DNA from: Pleodorina starrii
Lineage: Eukaryota > Chlorophyta > Chlorophyceae > Chlamydomonadales > Volvocaceae
NCBI GenBank assembly: GCA_030267565.1
Contig: BRXU01000020.1
Location: 1,241,001 to 1,305,000, forward strand
Reading direction: 5' to 3'
DNA length: 64,000 bases
Both the position numbers and the translations under genes were made by a program. Within the stretch, counting starts at the first letter, position 1. Every line of letters starts with the position of its first letter. Below the pieces are notes generated by a model. That model saw nothing but the letters and a program-made list of their open reading frames with translations. It did no database searches and had not been told where the DNA came from. Of this stretch, positions 1 to 11,700 are shown one piece after another.

Positions 1-283
1 GAAAAGTGGTATTACCATAGTATGCGACCACGCTCGTCTCGGAGTAGTTTTTGTTGAAGAACTCGTCTAACTGCATCACGCGCCCCAGGCGCGATAGGTC
101 CTTTGCAAGCAAGCTGCGTGTAGGCCGAACACGCACAAAATAGATGCTCACACCAACACCAAATGTAAAATACGCTGCAAGCGTCGCCACGAGAAGCGCT
201 GGGCTGACAAAGGCGGCTGCCACTGCTACGCCCGCAAAGAGCAGCACCAGCGCAATGGCACCGGCGACAGCCTGGAACAGCAT
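1..283 (-). CDS. N-terminal part of an unidentified membrane protein (runs off the left edge)
   Basis: Reading leftwards from an ATG at 283-281, the frame stays open to base 1 (94 codons). It codes two adjacent hydrophobic segments (about residues 5-26 and 28-50) with almost no loop, then a basic stretch (RVRPTRSLLAKDLSR) and a soluble segment ending FFNKNYSETSVVAYYGNTTF at the edge. Two membrane spans or a re-entrant hairpin followed by a soluble domain is all that can be seen. The tail loosely recalls the start of a SAM-methyltransferase-like domain, but that is only a resemblance. Another frame is also open here (353-12), but it gives Cys/Arg-rich sequence without domain character, so the hydrophobic frame is preferred. 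The start codon and any upstream exon are uncertain. Confidence 0.4.
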   Translation of the reverse strand, partial: MLFQAVAGAIALVLLFAGVAVAAAFVSPALLVATLAAYFTFGVGVSIYFVRVRPTRSLLAKDLSRLGRVMQLDEFFNKNYSETSVVAYYGNTTF

Positions 284-1205
284 ATCTGACAGTATATACA
301 GGACTTTTTGACGAAGTGACAAGGACGTATACGGACAAAGTATAGTTTAGCATATAGTGATCATCCGCAGCTTAGGTACATATATATGTACGGCACATGT
401 CACGTCTCGTATACTATGGTCATGATGTACTGATAACACTCTAAACGGTTGACGGTTGCGGCCGTTGCAGTTGTAAGGAATGATGAGCCGCTGCTGTATC
501 ATCGTGTTCAGCGTATCGTCTTCCGTGCTTCCCACACAACTTGTAACGCCAACACAACCCTGCTGCTAGACCAGATACGACTACTGTCGTATGGTGCTGT
601 TTGCCGTACTCCGCCCGTATGTACTGCTACCGTACACCGATGAATGTTGGTGGTGCGTGGCGCATATATACACACACACACGCCGCCGCACCCTTCCTCC
701 CTGACTCCCTCTTCTTGACCTCGCTCCGAAAACCGAAAAACTCTTTCCCGCCATTTGAAAAATGGCTAGCAGCTCGTGCTTCCTGCTTTGTGCTTCGCGC
801 TTCGCAGCGCACCCCTGCTGCCACAATTCACTGTAATAAGATGAAGAGAATAACAACAAGAGGACCTAATCATAAAAAGGTACTTGTCGTTTTGAAAAGC
901 TACTCATCGCTCTAAAAAGGTGCTCATTTCAAAAATCCCAAAGTTGTGCATCGCAGTTTGGAGCCGCTGCCAGCCTCTGCCAGCCAGTAATCCACAGCCC
1001 TCGTTGCCGAGGCGGCTGCCACCATCGTAGCGACTGTACGGCATTGCCGTAGCTGCAGTCTCGCCCTTCCTACCCCTCCAGGTCCAACCCTCTCCATGAA
1101 ACAGCAGTCTCCATCCCTTGTCCCTTCTCGTGCCCTCCCCCCCCCACACTCCACGGCCCGTTGTGTACCTGCCCTGAACCTGCCCCCCTGAAGCCCTGAC
1201 ACTCC
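284..1205. other. Intergenic region, no gene recognised
   Basis: This lies between the start of the left-edge membrane protein and the 3' end of the low-complexity gene, both on the minus strand. Short ORFs on both strands show no domain character. A (CA)n-like stretch sits near 668-684. It probably holds the promoter of the left-edge gene and the 3' UTR of the right-hand gene. No minus-strand TGTAA poly-A motif was found in it. Confidence 0.4.
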
Positions 1206-1747
1206 CTATCCCCGCCCTGCATCCCTGCCCCCTCCCGCCGCCGCCGCCGCCGCCGCCGTGTCCCACGCCCCCCTACACGCCTCCGCCTCCACCTCCGCCT
1301 CCACCAACGCCCTCCGCATCATCCTCGCGTCCGCCAGCCGCCGCTGCCCCACCGCCTCCAACACCGCCAAACGCCTCCTGGCCACCCCCTCGCCGTCGCC
1401 GTCACCACCGCCGCCGCCGGCTTCGCCGCCGCAGGCTTCGCCGCCGCTGCCGCCGCCGCCGCCACCGATGCCCCATGCGATCCTCAGCAACTCCCGGTGC
1501 CAGCCCTCCAGCAGACTCGCACTGACCACGCGCTGACCCACCAGCGACTGACACCTGCGGGTGACCACCGCCGCCGCCGCCGCCGCTGCGGTGTCGACGT
1601 CGACGTCGACGGCGGCGGCGGCGGCACGAGGCGGCAGCGTCAGCACCGCCGCCGGCGGCCAGGCGCCCTCCCGCCCCGGCGCCATCGACTCCTCCAACTG
1701 TGCCGCCATGGAAGCCAGGCAGTCCAACAGCGACATCAGGTGGGGGC

Positions 1748-1779
<32 letters not shown>

Positions 1780-4700
1780 TCCGCGTTGGATGCGGCGGCG
1801 GCGGCGTCCGCGTTGGATGCGGCGGCGGCGGCGGTGGTGGTGGCGGCGGTGCGACGCAGGAAGGCGCGAAGGGAGCGGGCCATGCGGCCGGAGGCTGCAA
1901 GGTGACCCGACACGCGCGCGCGAAGCCTGGCGACGACATCGTCGTCGTCGTCGCCGCCGCCGCCGCCGACGTCACCAGCACCGCCGGCGCCAGCGCCGCT
2001 GCCGCCGCCAGGGTCGGGGGCCGGACCGGCTCGAGCAGCGGCGGGAGAGCGTTGTCGCGGCGGCGGCGATGACGGCGGCGGCGGCGCCGTCTGCTCGTCG
2101 TACTCCATTTTGACCCCCGCCGCTGCTGGTGCCGACGGGACTGCCGTCGCCTCCGCCGCCTCCGCTGCAGACCCCAGCCCCGCCGTTGTCGCTGGCGCCG
2201 TGACCGTTGGCGCCGGCCCCGGTCCCCCTGCCCCCGCGGAAGGAGCCTCCTCTCTCTCCGCCCCCTCGCTCTTGACCGTAACCCCGACGTTCGCGGCGGG
2301 CTGCTGTTCCTGTTTCAGCCGTTGCTGCCGTTGCTGCGTCGGCGTCGTTTTTTCCGATGGCGACGTCCCCCCGGGGGAGTACGGGAATAGTCCGAATAGA
2401 ATGGATGCGCTGCACGGCCGCCAGTGCTGCGGCTGCGCACGGCGCGGCGCCTGTCGATGCCGCCGATGCCGCGGCCCCGCCGGCGGCGGCGTCGGCGGCG
2501 ACGGCGCCTCCAATACCTCAGCGGGGCGCCCCGCGGCGGCGGCGTCGGCGACGGCGTCGGGCTGGACCGCCTCCCCCTCGCCACTCTTCCGCTTCACGGC
2601 GACCGACGGCGGCGGCGGCGACGACGAGGGAGGTACGGGCGCGGACTGCTTACGTGCCGCCGCCGCCACCACCGCCGCTCCGGGTGCCGCCGCCGGCGAC
2701 TTGCCGCTTGTGGTAGCTGCTTCAGCCGCTGCCGCTGCCCGTCCTCCTCCTTTCCTCCGTGTTCCTGCCGCTGCCCCTGCCCCTGTCCCTGCCCCTGTTC
2801 CTGCCGCTGCTGCTCCTCCTCGTGGCCCTGCGCCTGCTGCTGCGGCGGCTGCCCTCATTGTTCCAGCTGCTGCTGCAGCTGCTGTCGCTGCTGCTTCTGC
2901 CGCTGGCTGCGGCGGCGACGGCGGCGACGGCAAGTCCAGGGGAGGCGGCTCCGGATCGCCTGTGGATGGCTGTGGCTGTGGCTGTGGCTGTGGCGACGGC
3001 GGCGACGGTGACGGCTGCCCGCGAGGTCGACGCAGCGGCCGTTTCTGTGGCGGCGGCATTCGGACGTACAGCCGTACACCGCCACCCTCGCGGCCGCGAA
3101 AGGCTTGGGAGCTTAGGATGGGCACCGGCGAGCCGCCGTACCCAAGCAGCGTGCAGCCCACCAACTGGCGCCGTACACTGGGATCCAGCCTGATAGTTTG
3201 GGAGAGGGGGAGATAGGGAATCGAGAGCGTGGGGGAGAGAGAGGGAGGGAAGAACCGAGCCAAGCCACGCACCCATCCATCCATCCATCCATCCATCCAT
3301 CCATCCATCCATCCATCCATCCATCCATCCATCCATCCATCCACCTAGCCACCCTAGCGCTATCGCGCATACGGGCCACCGCGTACCGGTGCATACATAC
3401 AGGCCTGAAACACGACGCAGCGCCCCATCCATCCCATGCCGTACTAGGATCGCGGCCATGCCGTACTACGACACACTGCACAACGTACAACGTACCAGAG
3501 GCCATACGGCTCCAGCCCGCGGCTCGTCCGGATGACCGCCTCGTGGGGACCGCGCAACCGGCTGCTGGCCAACAGTGACCCGCGGGTCGGTGCCGCCGCC
3601 GCCACCGGGCCCCCGCCGCCGCCGCCACCGTCGCCACCCTCCTCTAGTGCCACGATCCGCAGCAGCAGCTTCCTAGGAGCGTCGTTGCTAAAGATACAGC
3701 AGCGGCGGGGCCGCTTGCGCCCGCAGCTGCCGCCGCCGGCGGCATCGCCGCCGCCGGCATCGCCCTCACTCGCTGCCGCCGCGCCCGCTCGCCTCCGCCC
3801 GCTGCCGCCTCCTCCTCGTCCTCCTTCCGCCGCCTCCGCGCGCCGCTGCCCGCCTGCCTCCTCCCCGCCGCCCATCTCCGAATCCGAATCCAGATCCGAT
3901 TCGGGGTTGCCCGTATCGGCAGCCATCTTGGGCCTCTTGCGCCGCCTCCCGCCGCCGCTGCCGCCGCCGCCACCGGCGGCGGCGGTTGTGGTGGCAGCCG
4001 CGGGATACCACTCCGCCACAACCCGTTCCGGCAGCGGCAGGCAGGCCGACGCATCAACGTAATGCACCCCGCCGCCGCCGCCGCCAGCGGCGCTGAGCAG
4101 CGGCGTATACCGAGGCGGCGGCGGCGGCGGCGCGCCGGCGGCGGTGGCGATGGCAGTGCCGTGACTGCGACCGCCACCGCCGCCGCCACCGCCGCCGCGA
4201 CGGGGCCCCGCCGCGACTGGGTCCCGCAACCGCCCGCCCATCTGCCGGCCCTGAACCGTTCGCTTCCGCTCCTCCGAGCTGCCGCCGTCGCTGCTGCCGC
4301 CATCGCTGCTGCCATCGCTGCTGCTGCCGTCGCTGCTGCTGCTGCTGCCACCGCTGCTGTCGCTGATGACTATGACGTCACTCGCCTGCACCTTGACCTT
4401 CGCCTTCGCCTTCGCCTTGGCCTGCCCCACCCCCGCTCCTGCCCTCTTCACCCCCCGCTTCTCCAGCCCCTTTGGCGCCACTGCTGCTGCCGGCAAGCCG
4501 CCCGTGTCCGTGCCTTTGGCCGTGTCTGCGCCTTTGCCTGTGCCTCCGCAGCCCTCCCTGGACCTGCCGCCGAGGGCCCTGGTCCTGCCGCCCAGGGCCC
4601 CTGCTGGTGCTGGTGCTGGTGCTGGTGCTGCTGCCGCACTGCCGATCCTCGGCCCTCTAGCAGCGGCGCGCGTGGTCGCTGCGGCGGCGGTGGCGGTGGC

Positions 4701-5081
4701 GGCGCGGCCTGCACCGCTGCCGCCGTCAGCACTTCCGTCACCACAACCGTCGTCGCTGCCGCCGTCGCCGCTGCCGCCTCCGTCGCTGTCGCCTCCGTCG
4801 CCGCTTGTTGCAGCGCTGAGGGTCTTGGATGAGTCGCTGCTGCCGTCGCCGCTGTCGCTCGTGGATGACGGGTCGTGGTCGCTGGTATTAGGGGTCTTGT
4901 CGCTGCTGCTGGTTTCGGAGCCGCTTTTAGCGCTGCTGTCAAAAACGCTGGTGCTGGAGCTGGGGAAATCGCTGGAGGAGGATCGGGGGCCGGCGGCGTT
5001 GACCTTCGTGAGGGGACGGCCGGACGCTGGGCTGCGGAGGGCTGTGGCGCTGCGGGGCCGCATCCCAGATGTCTTGGTCAT
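1206..5081 (-). CDS. Two-exon gene for a ~1189-aa low-complexity, probably nuclear protein
   Basis: Exon 1 is 5081-3496 and exon 2 is 3189-1206. The intron has a GTACGT donor and a TATCAG acceptor; joining gives an unbroken 1190-codon frame with TGG formed across the junction (PYGLW then LDPSVRRQ). The protein is mostly poly-Ser, -Gly, -Ala and -Pro. Islands of normal composition include VIVISDSS at about residue 235 (SUMO-interaction-like), [20 protein letters not shown], a basic GRRRKRPK near residue 383 (likely nuclear signal), an acidic [10 protein letters not shown] tract, [20 protein letters not shown] leading into the splice junction, and VKSEG and VKMEYDE (both fit the sumoylation consensus). 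The C-terminus contains helical islands ([32 protein letters not shown]). No catalytic domain is visible. A chromatin or transcription-associated role is inference. Opposite-strand ORFs here are products of GC-rich triplet repeats. Confidence 0.55.
3272..3342. repeat. (CATC)n microsatellite in an intron
   Basis: About 18 uninterrupted tetranucleotide units lie inside the single intron (3190-3495) of the low-complexity gene. The DGWM/HPSI-type ORFs across it are repeat artefacts. Confidence 0.95.
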
Positions 5082-5755
5082 GGCTGGCGTGCACCGCGAC
5101 TAGGCTGAAGACTCGGAGCTGTGAGCGAAGGAGATCCTCTTAGGAAAGCAAGGGTGTTTCAGCTGGCTCGGAGCTTGAGGACGGTCGGGCACAGAAGTTA
5201 CTCTCCGCGTTGCTGACCGAGGACGATTTGCCAGTCCTCCTCGCTATGGGTACGTCCCATGGGTAACCAGCATGTTCCCTGGTAAACTGATTATTGCCTC
5301 GCAAAAGGTCCGTGGCTATCGCTACGGCAGATGAGGAGAACTGACGGATGGTACCGTCAGTCACAAGACATTTTGTTAAACACAAACCAGCGAAATGTTG
5401 TGGGGAATTCGTGTCACCAGCTGCAAGCATTAGACTCCGGAGAAAGTGAGGTCCGACGTCCGTGCAAGTACACAGTTCGTTGCGGGCGTTTCCCGTAACT
5501 GTCGACCGAGGCCAGTTGCAAAACTCGTGCTGGTCTCTCCCTCACAGCATGCGGATTATCTATTTCCCATTATTGTAAGGCAAGCCAAATTGACAAACCG
5601 GTATGAAAAGCGTGCTATGCGCTCTTTGAGCCCGCGCAATTAATACCCTGCAACCAAGAGAACAGGATGCTCCCGCACATCCAATTTTGATTCGCATGTA
5701 TTTTATTGCGCTAATGCCGTGATCAAAGGTCTTTAGGTTAAGAGACTGCAAGAAA
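5082..5755. promoter_or_regulatory. Divergent intergenic region (candidate bidirectional promoter)
   Basis: The 674 bp separate the start codons of the minus-strand low-complexity gene (5081) and the plus-strand exostosin gene (5756), so both promoters should lie here. Base composition is balanced, unlike the GC-rich flanks. No convincing TATA box or known cis-element was found. A minus-strand 96-codon ORF (5430-5140) has no recognisable features and was not called. Confidence 0.4.
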
Positions 5756-8700
5756 ATGAACCGGTTGCAGCGTCCGCATCGTCTTCTCCTTCTGCTGGCG
5801 CTTGTAACGCTGGTGCAGAGGTCCACTCAAGGTATATCTGGAACTCTTCTTTGTTTTAGCCGGGACAGTGGCAGAGCGCCATTCCTGCCTCGCTAGCTGC
5901 GCCCGCGAGCGTCACCGCATCACCGCAGTGCCCGCTGGACACGCAGATCATGTCGACGACCTCTGGGGCTTGACCAACGGCGCCAACAGGCGGAGCGGCC
6001 GGCGACTGCTTACTCGCGACCTCAACATGGACGAAATCTTCCATTACTGGCAGAAAATGGTGAGCGCGCAGGCCCCGCGCCACCCTTACCCCCCTTCCCC
6101 CTTCCCCCCCCAGAACCAACGCGCCGCCCTTACAACGGGAGCCGGCGCAGCTTCTCTGGCGCTCAGCGTCGCTGAAAGCACGCCGGAGAGATGGATGGAC
6201 GCGACGGGGAGGAGGGGGAGGGGGTTGGTTTCAGGGAAGGAGGAACCGCTGCTACGTGTACCCCGAGGCAACCTTGCCTCCCTCCCTGGAGCGGGGGGAC
6301 GAGGCAGCGGGGGCCGCGGCTCCGACTCAGTCGCTGTCTCCCTCCACCCCACCCCCTCCCCGGCCTATACGTGGATAACCCCCTCCCCCCTATACGAAAC
6401 CTACTCCCTCACCTGATCTTGGTTCCTTCCTTGAAACTCCCAATCTCGCGCCCCTCCGGAACTCCCAAACCCCAAAACCAACCTCCAGCCCCCGGACCCA
6501 TCCTCCCTCCCTTCCTTCCTCCCAGACAGTCAGCTATTGCCTGTTCAGGCTGCCCTTCACACCACCTGCCTTCCTCCTCCCTCCTCCTCTCGGCGTTTAC
6601 GATATGCCCCCCCCCTCCGGACAGAAGCCACAGTACGTAGCCTAATCTAGCCCTACACCCTCCACCTTCCTCCCTCCACCCTCCACCCTCCACCTTCCTC
6701 CCTCCGCCCTGCGCCCCCTGCCCTGTGCCGTGCTGTGCCGTGCCGTGTCGTACTGTGGTCGTTGTACGACAGTACGGCCACTGGCCAACGGAAAAGTACA
6801 ACGAATACATGGCCGAGTACCGCCGCCGGGTTGCCAGCGCGGGTCGCTCGTGGGGGTTGCCAAAGTCGGATGAGGACTTTCTGGACATCTACTACTTTAT
6901 GAGGAATAGGACGGAGGTGAGGTGAAGGGGGGGGGGGAGGGAGGGGGAGAGGAAGGGAGGTGAGGTGAGGGCTGTGTGTCTGTGTTGGTCTCGTGCTGTC
7001 GTGTGCCTGTCTGTCTGGGGTTGGTCGGCGGCGACGCGGCCGCGCGCTCGCTTTACTTCTGCTGGAGATATCAGGCAATCCTCAGGTACCGTAATATCCC
7101 AGGTAACTGCGTTGCGTTCCCTCGCCCCGGGCCGTTTTCTTTTGCCCCTCACCCCCTTCCCCCTACCTTCGCCCCCCCCCTCTTCCCCCCCTTGCCTCTC
7201 CCCCCTTTTCCCCCCCCCCCACACACACATACACACACGCACGCAGGTGCCTACCGCCCCCGGGTGGAGTCCCCAGGTCGACAAATGTGGACCCACGTGT
7301 CACCTGTACGGCACTTGTAACCAGGAGCTCGGCATGTGAGCGGATCCTTTGCGGGGGGGGGGAAGGGGTGGAGGAGGGGAGGAGGAGGGGTGGAGGAGGG
7401 GAAGGAGGGGAAGTGGCGGAGAAGGGCCCTCTCACTTACAAATCGATAAATGCTGGGGGGTTTAGGGGGTGGGGGTGGGGGAGGAATCGAAGGGTCCGGG
7501 GGAGGGTCCCCGTTTGCGTCGATTACTCCCCCACTACTACCGTGCTTTTCTCCTTCTCCTTCTTGTTCTTCTTTTCCTCCTTCGTTTTCTTTACTCCCCA
7601 CCACCACCACAACATCACCACCGCCGCCGTCTGAGCCGCCCTTCCAACTCACGCGTAATGCAGCCCCCCTACCCCTTCCCCCCGCCAACCCTCCACCTCC
7701 CACCCCCTCCACCCACCCTCTCCCCCTTTCCCCACCACCCTCTCCCCACCCCCACCGCAGCTGCTACTGTCCCCGCGGCCGCGAGGGCCCCGACTGCTCC
7801 ACCCCCCTCCCCACCTCCTGTCACAAGTACTGTCAGCACGAGGGGCAGTGCCACCGCCTCATTCGGGAGTGGTGCATCAACGAATGCAACGGCCGGGGCA
7901 GCTGCGTGGGGGGCGTGTGCCACTGCTTCCCCGGATACTTTGGAGCGGACTGCAGCCTGTCGATCGACTATGGAGGCCAGGGGGGCGAGGAGGAGGGGAA
8001 GGGGGGGAAGGAGAGGAAGGGGGGGAAGGGGGGGAAGGGAGGGAAGGTGGGCGCGACGGTGCTGCTGGCGGGGATGAATTACAGGTGAGGCGGAGGGTTT
8101 GGGGGGGGTTTGGGAGGGGGTGGGGGGGGTGGGGAAGGATGAGGGAAGGGAAGTGGGCGCAGAGAGGGGACGGACGGTGGCGACGGAGGCGAAGCCGGGG
8201 TGGGGCTTTGGGTGGGTGGGTGGGTGGTAGAAAATGATACCGCAGCGGAGACGAAGACGGCGTTGGGATGGGTGGGTGGGTGGGATGGGGGGTCGAGATG
8301 CTGAGGGTGAAACAACCCCCCTTACACACACACACATATGCACACACAAACGTACAGACAGAGACACACACGGACACAGAGTTGGAGACGGTGCGAGTGG
8401 ACCTCCTCCCCCCCTTCCCCTCTCTCCCCTTCTCTCTTCCCCTCTCTCCCTCTCTCCCCCTCTCACACCCCTACCCCCCAACCCCTCCCTCACCCCGCAG
8501 CGCGAACCCTCGCGGTCCGCGGATCTACATGTACGAGTTCCCGCCCGAGATGCACCTCTGGTGGGTGAGGTGGGGGGAGGACCAAGGGGTCGAGGAGGGG
8601 GGGCTGAGGACTCGGGGTGGGGTGGGGTGTGGGTGGGGTGAGGACTCGGGTGGTGGTGGTGGTGGTGGTGGTGTGCGGACCTGTGGGTGGGGTGTGAGTA

Positions 8701-11700
8701 CACAGAAGGGGGAAAGAGAGAAACAGGAGCCTCACCCCTCCCTCCCTCCCTCCCCCCCGTCCATATCACTCACTGACCCCCCCGTCCCTCCCCCCCCGTC
8801 CCTCCCTCTTTCTACCGTTGTGGTCTTACTGAAACCGACCCAGGGGTCACCCACCCAGGGGTCACCGACCCAGGGGTCACCTCCAATGCATCGCCGCGGC
8901 TCGGCCATCCCCTTATCCCCCCCCGCCCCCTCCCTCCTTCCGCCTCCCTCCCCCCCTCCCCCTCCCCCTCCCTCCTTCCCTCCCCCCTCCCTCCCCCGCC
9001 CATCTTTACCGAAACCGACCCAGGAGTCACCTCTGGGTGGACCGGCCCCTCAACATCATTCTGTGGGAGCGCTTCATGAGTCTGGGGCTGAGGGAGGCGG
9101 ACCCGGCACGAGCCGACTACTTTTTCATACCGGGTTGCGGCAGGGGCTGCAACAAATGGGACGACAAGTTCAAATTCATAATGGTGGGGGGGCGGGGGGG
9201 GAGGGGAGGGGAGGGGAGGGGAGGGGAGGGGAGGGGAGGGGAGGGGAGGGGAGGGGAGGGGAGGGGAGGGGAGGGGAGGGGAGGGGAGGGGAGGGGAGGG
9301 GAGGGGAGGGGAGGGGAGGGGAGGGGAGGGGAGGGGAGGGGAGGGGAGGGGAGGGGGAGGGGAGGGGGAGTGGAGGGGAGGGGGAGGGGGCCAGAGGAGG
9401 GGAGGGAGGGGAGGGGTAAAAGAAAACGGCCCGGGACGAGGGAACGCAACGGGGGGGGGGAGGGGAGGGGAGGGGGAGGGAGGGGTTTAGGAGGAAAGGG
9501 GAAAGGTGCGGGAGGGGGCGGAGTGCGGACTGGGGTTGCGGGTAGGGGGGTTGAGGTTGGGGTGGGGTAGGGGGGCGGGGGTTTCCATACCCTCCGGTCC
9601 TCGTGGATTGCAACTGCCTTCCCCCCCCCCTTCGCCTTCGCCCTCCCCTCCCCTGGCCCCCGGGCGCCCCGGGGGAACTGTAGATCCTGTCCCCGGTCCT
9701 AATGTCGCGCTTTGTCCAAACACACACACACACCTGTTATCCTCCCCTCCCCTCCCCTCCTCCCCTCTCCCCCTTCAGGAGCACTACGGGCAGTACTGGA
9801 CTCGCAACGGGGGGAGAGACCACCTCATGACCCATGCAGGTGGGGAATATTGGGGGGGGAGGGGGGTTTGAAGAGTGAATTTGCAAGAATGAAACAGGAA
9901 GCCATGCCTGGACGTTGTTGTCTGAAGGTCGACTGAAGGATGTTTGTCACGCCCCCGGGGGAGGGGGCGGGGAGGGATATGCTCCTTTATATTCCTCAGC
10001 CACCACCACTCCCCGGGCGGGGGGAGGGGGGTTTGCGGCAATGCACATTTGCGGGCTCATGGAGACAGGGCTGCAACCCCCCTGACGCCACCATTACCGT
10101 ATACAGGTGCTGCAACTCTCTCTCACCTGATGCTGCCTACATACCAGAGAAGAGTCGCCCCACCTCACTTCTCCATTCTCCCTCTCCCTCTCTCGCCCCA
10201 CCCCAACCCCGTGCCTCCTCTGCGGTATCTCTTTCCTTACCCTCCACCCCCTTTCCCCCTACCCCTACCCCTACACCTACCCCTTCCCACCCCCTCCTTC
10301 CTTCCTACCCCCTACCCCTCCCCACACTAACCCCTACCCCCAACCCCAATCCCCCTTCCCAAACCCTCCCCTCCCTCCGGCCTATACGTGGATAACCCCT
10401 CCCCTCCCTCGCCTCCCTTCCCTCCCTGGCCCCCCCCTGCGAAATTTTCTTTACACCCTCCCCTCCCCTCCCAAGGTGATTGGGGCCGTTGTGAGAGAGC
10501 CTGGGGCGACGTCACCGTTCCCTTCATCGCAAACGTGACGCTGCTGCAGCACTGGGGAATAACGGTGGACCGCTCAAAGTGAGGCCGTTGGCGGTTGGGC
10601 GGTTGGGCCGTTGGTGGTTGAGCCGTTGGGTGGTTATACCGTTAGTGGTTGGGCCGTTGGTGGTTGGGATGGAAGGGATTTGGGTGGTGTTGGTGGTGGT
10701 TTAATCGGGTAGTGGTGGAATCCGCTGAGCGACCGAGGGGTCGCAACCTGCAAGCACCACTGTCACCTCACTGTGTCCTTTTTATTTAACCGCCATTGCG
10801 GCACCGTACTGCCGTACTGTCACGTTGCCGTACTGCCTTCAGGGAGGTGGACCACGACCTCTTCCGGCCCTGCTACAAACCCAACCAGGTCCGGGGGGGG
10901 GTCGAGGGGTGTGTATGTGTGTATGTGTGTGCGTGTGTGTTTCGGGGTGGGGGGTGGGGTTTGGGGTGGGGGGAAGAAGGAATAAACGTTTTCTAGGGAG
11001 TTTGCTATAGCTAGGACGGACCGCAGCAAACCCTAAGTGTTCCCCTAGTCTCCCCTCTCCCCTCCCAAAACCCTCCCAAAACACACACACACACACCATC
11101 TCCCCCTCCCCCTCATCCCCCCTCCCGGTTTCAGGACATCTTGGTCCCCCCCATGTGTGGGGACCTCTACACCCAATTCGAATTCAATGTGTGGCACCCC
11201 AATCGGAAGAAGAGGTACGCGGTTGCGGCATGTGTATGTATGTGTGTGGGGGTGGGGGGATGGATTTGGGTGCGGGGGTTGGGGGGGTGGGGTGGGTCGG
11301 GGTGGGTCGGGGGGTGTAGTTAACAAGGGATCGCCGTACGCGGTACGGTCAGTCGGTACCGTAATTCGGTGAGGCGCTCTGGGGGCTTTTGTAGGGGGTT
11401 GTTCCTGGGGGTGGGAGCGGGGGGTTATCCACCCCGGCGGGGAAGGTTGGGGCAATGAAAGGCAGTTCCGGCCCCCCCCCCTTTTCCTCCGCAGCCCCTT
11501 TCCCCTTCCCCCCTTCCCCCCTCCCCCCCCGTATAGGCTCCGGCCTATACGTGGATAACCCCCACCACCACCACCGCCACCACCACCACCACCGCCACCA
11601 TTACCGCACTTTCAACCCTAAATCCTCCCCCCCTCCCGGCCCCCTTCCCTCCCTTACCCCTTTCGCCCCTTTCGCCCCTCCCTCCCTCCCTCCCCTCTTC

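Noticed and set aside
2110..3216. Plus-strand ORF of 368 codons and similar ones opposite the low-complexity gene
   Set aside because: GC-rich triplet repeats are open in several frames; only the minus-strand frames contain normal-composition islands and join across a proper intron.
5140..5430. 96-codon minus ORF between the divergent genes
   Set aside because: No recognisable feature; could be an upstream exon but nothing in sequence shows it.
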